This document shows, one piece after another, positions 60,260-64,000 of a stretch of DNA of 64,000 bases. The DNA comes from Ephydatia muelleri (Eukaryota; Porifera; Demospongiae; Spongillida; Spongillidae), in the NCBI GenBank assembly GCA_013339895.1, contig JABACO010000012.1, forward strand, positions 6,438,248 through 6,502,247, given 5' to 3'. Each line of letters begins with the position of its first letter. Within the stretch, counting starts at the first letter, position 1. Below the pieces are notes generated by a model, which ran no database searches, was not told where the DNA came from, and saw only the letters and a list, made by a program, of their open reading frames with translations. A program made the translations under genes and the position numbers.

Positions 60260-62575
60260 TTAGTACCTATCTGGTTGTCTCCTTTGTCTTGTGGGGTATC
60301 GTCTCTGCTCTTCTGGCAGGTCTTCTCTTGGCAGGTCTTCTCTTGGCAGATCAGGAGAAGTAATTATGTGGTCAATCTGGGGTGCATTCCAGACATCAAT
60401 TGTGGGATAGTCCTTTGGTGGTACTTCATTGTATTGATGCTGATTCCTGTGCTGCAGTCGATTTATGTGAACAATCCGTGTTCTTGTTCCATCTGTGATC
60501 TCCATATTGATGTCATTCTTGACAGATTTTATAATCCACTTGCCTTCCCATTTACTTCCCAGCTTACTAGATTTTGGAACTGACAGCCAAACAGTGTCAC
60601 CTTCTTTAAAAAATCGCAGCTTGGCATGAGAATCAAAAGAAGTTTTCTGAGCAGCTCCAGCCTGTACCATATTTGCATCCACAAAATCACGTAGTTCTGC
60701 TAGTTTTGCTTGCAGATAGCCCTGGTATGAGTTTGTGTCAAATGCAATATGAGGCGATAAATCGTTACTCCTTGGTTCTCTACCAAACATGAGTACAAAT
60801 GGTGAGACTCCAGTTGACGTGTGTACTGCTGTACGATAAGCATAGAGCACCAGTGGTAGATAACGCTCCCATTCATAGTCCTTCTCTACATATGCTCTTA
60901 ACAGCTGCAGTAGTGATCTGTTCACACGTTCAACCATGCCGTCACACTGTGGGTGGTAAGCTGTGGTACGACGTTTGTTGATTCCAAATGCTTCCAATGT
61001 CTGTTGAAAGATGGTACTTTCGAAATTGGTACCTTGGTCTGAGTGCAGAATATCTTGTATTCCATACACTGCAAAAAGACGTATAATCTCAGTTGTGATC
61101 CTATTTGCAGTCTGATCTGGAAGTGGAATAGCCTCGACCCATTTTGTAAAATAATCTTGTATCACGAGCAAATATATGTTGTTGTTGACTGACCTCGGAA
61201 CTGCTAACACATCCACTGCTATCATCTTCCATGGTCTGCCAATAGGTATGTTGGTCATTGGGGCTGGGGTTGGGGTTGGAAGTTTTGCTTGTTGACAGAC
61301 AACACACTTGCTGCAGTACTGATTGACATCTTTTGCCATATTAGCCCAAAACGCTTCTTGCTTCAATCTTTGCAAGGTTTTCTCTATTCCTTGGTGACCT
61401 GCAGATGGAGCATCATGATTCCTCTGTAGTGCTTCCCTTTGAAGACTTTCTGGAAGCACTGGTACTGAAATCACATCCGAGGCTGGACTTGGAGCATATC
61501 GTCTACATACTATGCCGTCGATCAATTGCAGCTGTGACCAGAGCTGTCGATATCTCCTGAGTGGGTGCTGTCTCCACTTTCCAGAATGAGTGGGGGTTTT
61601 CTTGCTCAGCAATGTTGTATAAACTATGCCAATGGCGTGGTCATCTCTCTGTGCCTTCCGCATATCATCCAATGGTTGTCCAGAATGGGTAATAGCTCCT
61701 ACACTGCGCCTAGACAAGGCATCTGCATTTCCATTCTGCGATCCTTTCTTATATTCAATCTGGAAATCATATTCTTGTATTGCCAATGCCCAACGGCACA
61801 ATAAACCTTCCATTTTCTGAGCTGACAACCATTGAAGTGGTGCATGATCTGTTGTAATGTTGAAAGGGCGACCCAATAAGTAATGTCGAAACTGTTTCAG
61901 AGCATATACCACAGCTAAGCATTCCTTCTGTATTACACTGTATTGCTGCTCTGATTTGTTGAGGCTTCGGCTGGCGTATGCAATGACATGACCATCCTGT
62001 TCAAGTACTGCCCCAAGTCCAACGGCACTCGCATCAGCTTGCAGAACAAAAGTACCTGCATCTTGGTCAAACCTAGGGTAAGCCAGTATTGGGGCCTGCA
62101 CAAGATTTTGCTTTAGAGTCTGAAATGCTGCATCACATTCTGTTGTCCAGTTGAATGGAGTGTCCTTTTGAGTGAGAACGTGAAGTGGAGCTGCTATTGC
62201 TGCAAATGCATTGACATAACGCCAATAGTAGGATGCTAGACCCAGGAACTGGCGAACAGAATGTACATCATGTGGGGTAGGCCATTCTTCCACAACTTTG
62301 ACCTTGCCTGGATCAGGCATCATTCCAGCACCCGAAAATGTGTGTCCCAGATAGAAAACTTTGTCCATTCCAATATGACACTTTTTCCCTCGAAGTGTTA
62401 ATCCTGCTCCTTGAAGTTTCTGGAAGACAATATTCAAGTGTTCCTTGTGTTGGCTCTCATCTTTAGAAAATATGATGACATCATCTATATATGTTCTCAC
62501 AAACAACAGCCCTCTCATTACTGTGTCCATCAGGCGTTGAAATGAGCTGGGAGCACCAGTCAGGCCAAAAGGCAT
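60260..62575 (-). pseudogene. Ty3/gypsy pol: RT C-half, RNase H, integrase
   Basis: An open frame of 771 codons. It starts inside RT at MPFGLTGAPSSFQRLM, with the catalytic YIDD box (TYIDDVIIFSKDE) soon after. RNase H follows (LQADASAVGLGAVLEQDG, TDHAPLQWL, NGNADALSRR). The integrase has an HHCC zinc site (GHQGIEKTL...CSKCVVCQQAK) and a D,D-35-E core: VDVL, HSDQGTNFES and MVERVNRSL. It ends with a C-terminal barrel (WLSVPKSSKLGSKWEGKW) and a basic tail. All visible catalytic residues are present. The frame is +1 to the upstream pol frame because of a small deletion in RT, so no complete RT can be made. Confidence 0.9.
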
Positions 62576-63701
62576 TCGTGTAACTGGTACAGTCCCAAAA
62601 TGCTGACTGGAGGTCTAATGTTGAAAAGATGGTTGCTCCTGCCATGTGTCCTTGCACCTCATCTGGCAAGGGTAGTGGGTAAGCATCCTTTTTCGTTCTT
62701 TTGTTAAGCTCCCGATAGTCAACGCATAATCGAATGTCTCCAGACTTTTTCTCAACATACACAGCAGGTGCCATCCATGGACTACAGCTATTCTCAATTA
62801 TGCCTTGCTGTAACCTGCTCTTGATTTGCTCTTCTACTACGGAGCGATACTGTTCAGGAATGCGACGTGGTGGGACTCTGACAGGTGAGCCTGTTGTTGG
62901 GATATAGTGGTCTGCATAGTCCGTTTTTCCTGGCAGTGTTCTAAACAAGGTTTTGAACTTGCCCACAACCGTCTTTAGCTCAGATCTCGGACATTCTGGT
63001 AATTCAAAGGAGGCCACCAAGTTTCCAAATTTTGGAACAGCACATTCATCAACCACATCTTCATCCTGGCTTCTTGTCGCTGCTGCAAAATGAGAAGTAC
63101 TCTTTGCTTTCTGTATGATGGGCAGGAGTGTTGATAATCCGTCTGGCTTATTGCGATTGTTATTGTTGTAGAGAACCTGAACAGGAGAATGGGAGAAGTT
63201 CAAAACCAATCCATGCTTCTGCATGAAGTCGACCCCAAGGATCACTGAGGTAATCAAGTTATCCACTACGACAAAGTTGTGCTCTATTGTTCTGTCACCC
63301 ACTTGAATAGGTGCTGTTACGTAATCAACAATCTTAAGCTTTTCACCGGCAGCTGTCACGAGTTGAATGAGTGTCGTGGGCGTGATTACACGGACATTTT
63401 CTGCTACTTGTAACGCCGCCTTTCTCACCAATGAGATTGAAGAGCCCGAATCCAGAAAGATGTTCACTGTTGCTCCGCCTAGCTTCCCCGTTAATGTAAC
63501 AACTTTACTTTCAATGGCTGCTATTGTAACTAGCTTACTTACAGCGGGGCCTTCACAAACTAATGGGGACGCCTGTTGCCCTCTACTATACGGACGTCCC
63601 GTTGTCGTTTCCCTGCTGACGACAATTCCGAGCCATATGCCCCAGTCGTCCACACGAAAAACATTTTGCATTTCCTTCTCTTTTCCAGCATTGTCGTTCA
63701 A
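62576..63701 (-). pseudogene. Ty3/gypsy pol: protease and RT N-half
   Basis: The frame runs to 62481, with true homology down to about 62600. A retropepsin-like protease contains FLDSGSSISLV (catalytic D-S-G) and ILGVDFMQKHGL. The RT opening follows: VYVEKKSGDIRLCVDYRELN, KKDAYPLPLPDEV and FSTLDLQSA. The frame then jumps: the segment between LDLQSA and the MPFGLTG motif is shorter than in related elements, probably a deletion between short TTTGG repeats. The upstream overlap with gag is in the +1 frame relative to gag, consistent with programmed +1 frameshifting known from Ty3. Confidence 0.85.
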
Positions 63702-64000
63702 AGTGTCCTGATTGTCCGCAACGAAAACACCTGACTCTCCTTTCGCCTCTTACCGACAACGCAGCGACTTGTTCTGTTAACAGTTTTATTTGGTGAGCGA
63801 GTTTCTGCACTTGTGTTTCCTCTCTCAGCTTCTCTTCCATCGCTGCAACAGTAGTGCTCCCTTCCTCTAGTGTCATCAATGTTCTTGCTCTCTCCAACGC
63901 CGTATCCAAATCCTTTACGTCACCCGCCGCTCTTAACTGCTTAGAAACAACCGTTGGTAGTCCTTCCATAAATTGGTGTAGCAATAGCGGAGAGCGTGCA
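63586..64000 (-). CDS. Ty3/gypsy gag, C-terminal part (runs off right edge)
   Basis: An open frame entering from the right edge. It has a helical, charged segment (ARTLMTLEEGSTTVAAMEEK), a coiled-coil-like heptad stretch (VQKLAHQIKLLTEQVAAL) and two CCHC nucleic-acid knuckles (CFRCGQSGHFERQC and CFSCGRLGHMARNC) before the stop at 63586. Gag overlaps pol by about 115 bases. The N-terminal capsid part lies beyond the window. Confidence 0.85.
   Translation of the reverse strand, partial: ARSPLLLHQFMEGLPTVVSKQLRAAGDVKDLDTALERARTLMTLEEGSTTVAAMEEKLREETQVQKLAHQIKLLTEQVAALSVRGERRVRCFRCGQSGHFERQCWKREGNAKCFSCGRLGHMARNCRQQGNDNGTSV

Overview
The window is nuclear DNA of an animal. Genes are split by short spliceosomal introns, with mostly GT-AG junctions. 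There is an interstitial (TTAGGG)n tract, a eukaryotic tRNA-Glu with internal promoter boxes, long (CA)n/(TG)n microsatellites, and many relics of LTR and non-LTR retrotransposons and hAT-type elements. The gene set (sulfotransferase, CD225/dispanin cluster, SLC19-type vitamin transporter, Atg8-like ubiquitin-fold protein, DNA topoisomerase II) and the style of the mobile elements fit an early-branching invertebrate such as a sponge or cnidarian. The species cannot be named from the sequence alone. I inferred splice junctions by eye from reading-frame continuity and family motifs; no transcript was available.

Layout. 1-0.74 kb: 5' part of a cytosolic sulfotransferase gene on the minus strand. 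1.2-6.1 kb: transposon debris (a MITE-like element, a Ty3/gypsy pol fragment, a hAT-like element with 8-bp target duplications, CA repeats, two reverse-transcriptase relics). 7.6-9.2 kb: an intron-containing gypsy-integrase-like gene (GIN1/KRBA2 type) with a 489-bp hAT-like MITE in its first intron. 9.5-12.65 kb: a decayed Ty3/gypsy element. 14.07 kb: tRNA-Glu(CTC), followed by a relic of a restriction-like-endonuclease retroelement. 15.3-28.05 kb: three CD225/dispanin membrane-protein genes. Between them lie a telomere-like tract, a perfect palindrome, a second integrase-like gene relic with a 33-bp minisatellite, and a 797-bp foldback.

29.1-31.3 kb: a complete three-exon SLC19-family transporter. 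34.0-36.9 kb: C-terminal remains of non-LTR elements carrying a CCHC plus restriction-like endonuclease. 37.1-39.15 kb: a degenerate ~170-bp satellite. 39.25-40.78 kb: a four-exon Atg8-like gene whose product ends in a glycine followed by a CaaX-type tail. This is the most unusual gene in the window. 41.0-55.9 kb: a full-length 25-exon DNA topoisomerase II gene on the minus strand, tail-to-tail with the Atg8-like gene. 56.8-57.9 kb: a TRIM/RING-like relic. 58.9-59.25 kb: a minisatellite. 59.9-64.0 kb: a nearly intact Ty3/gypsy element on the minus strand, disabled by one small deletion in reverse transcriptase and cut by the right edge.

The cellular genes do not form a pathway. The CD225 genes are paralogues from local duplication; topoisomerase II, the transporter and the Atg8-like gene are independent neighbours. 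Much of the remaining DNA is mobile-element-derived.
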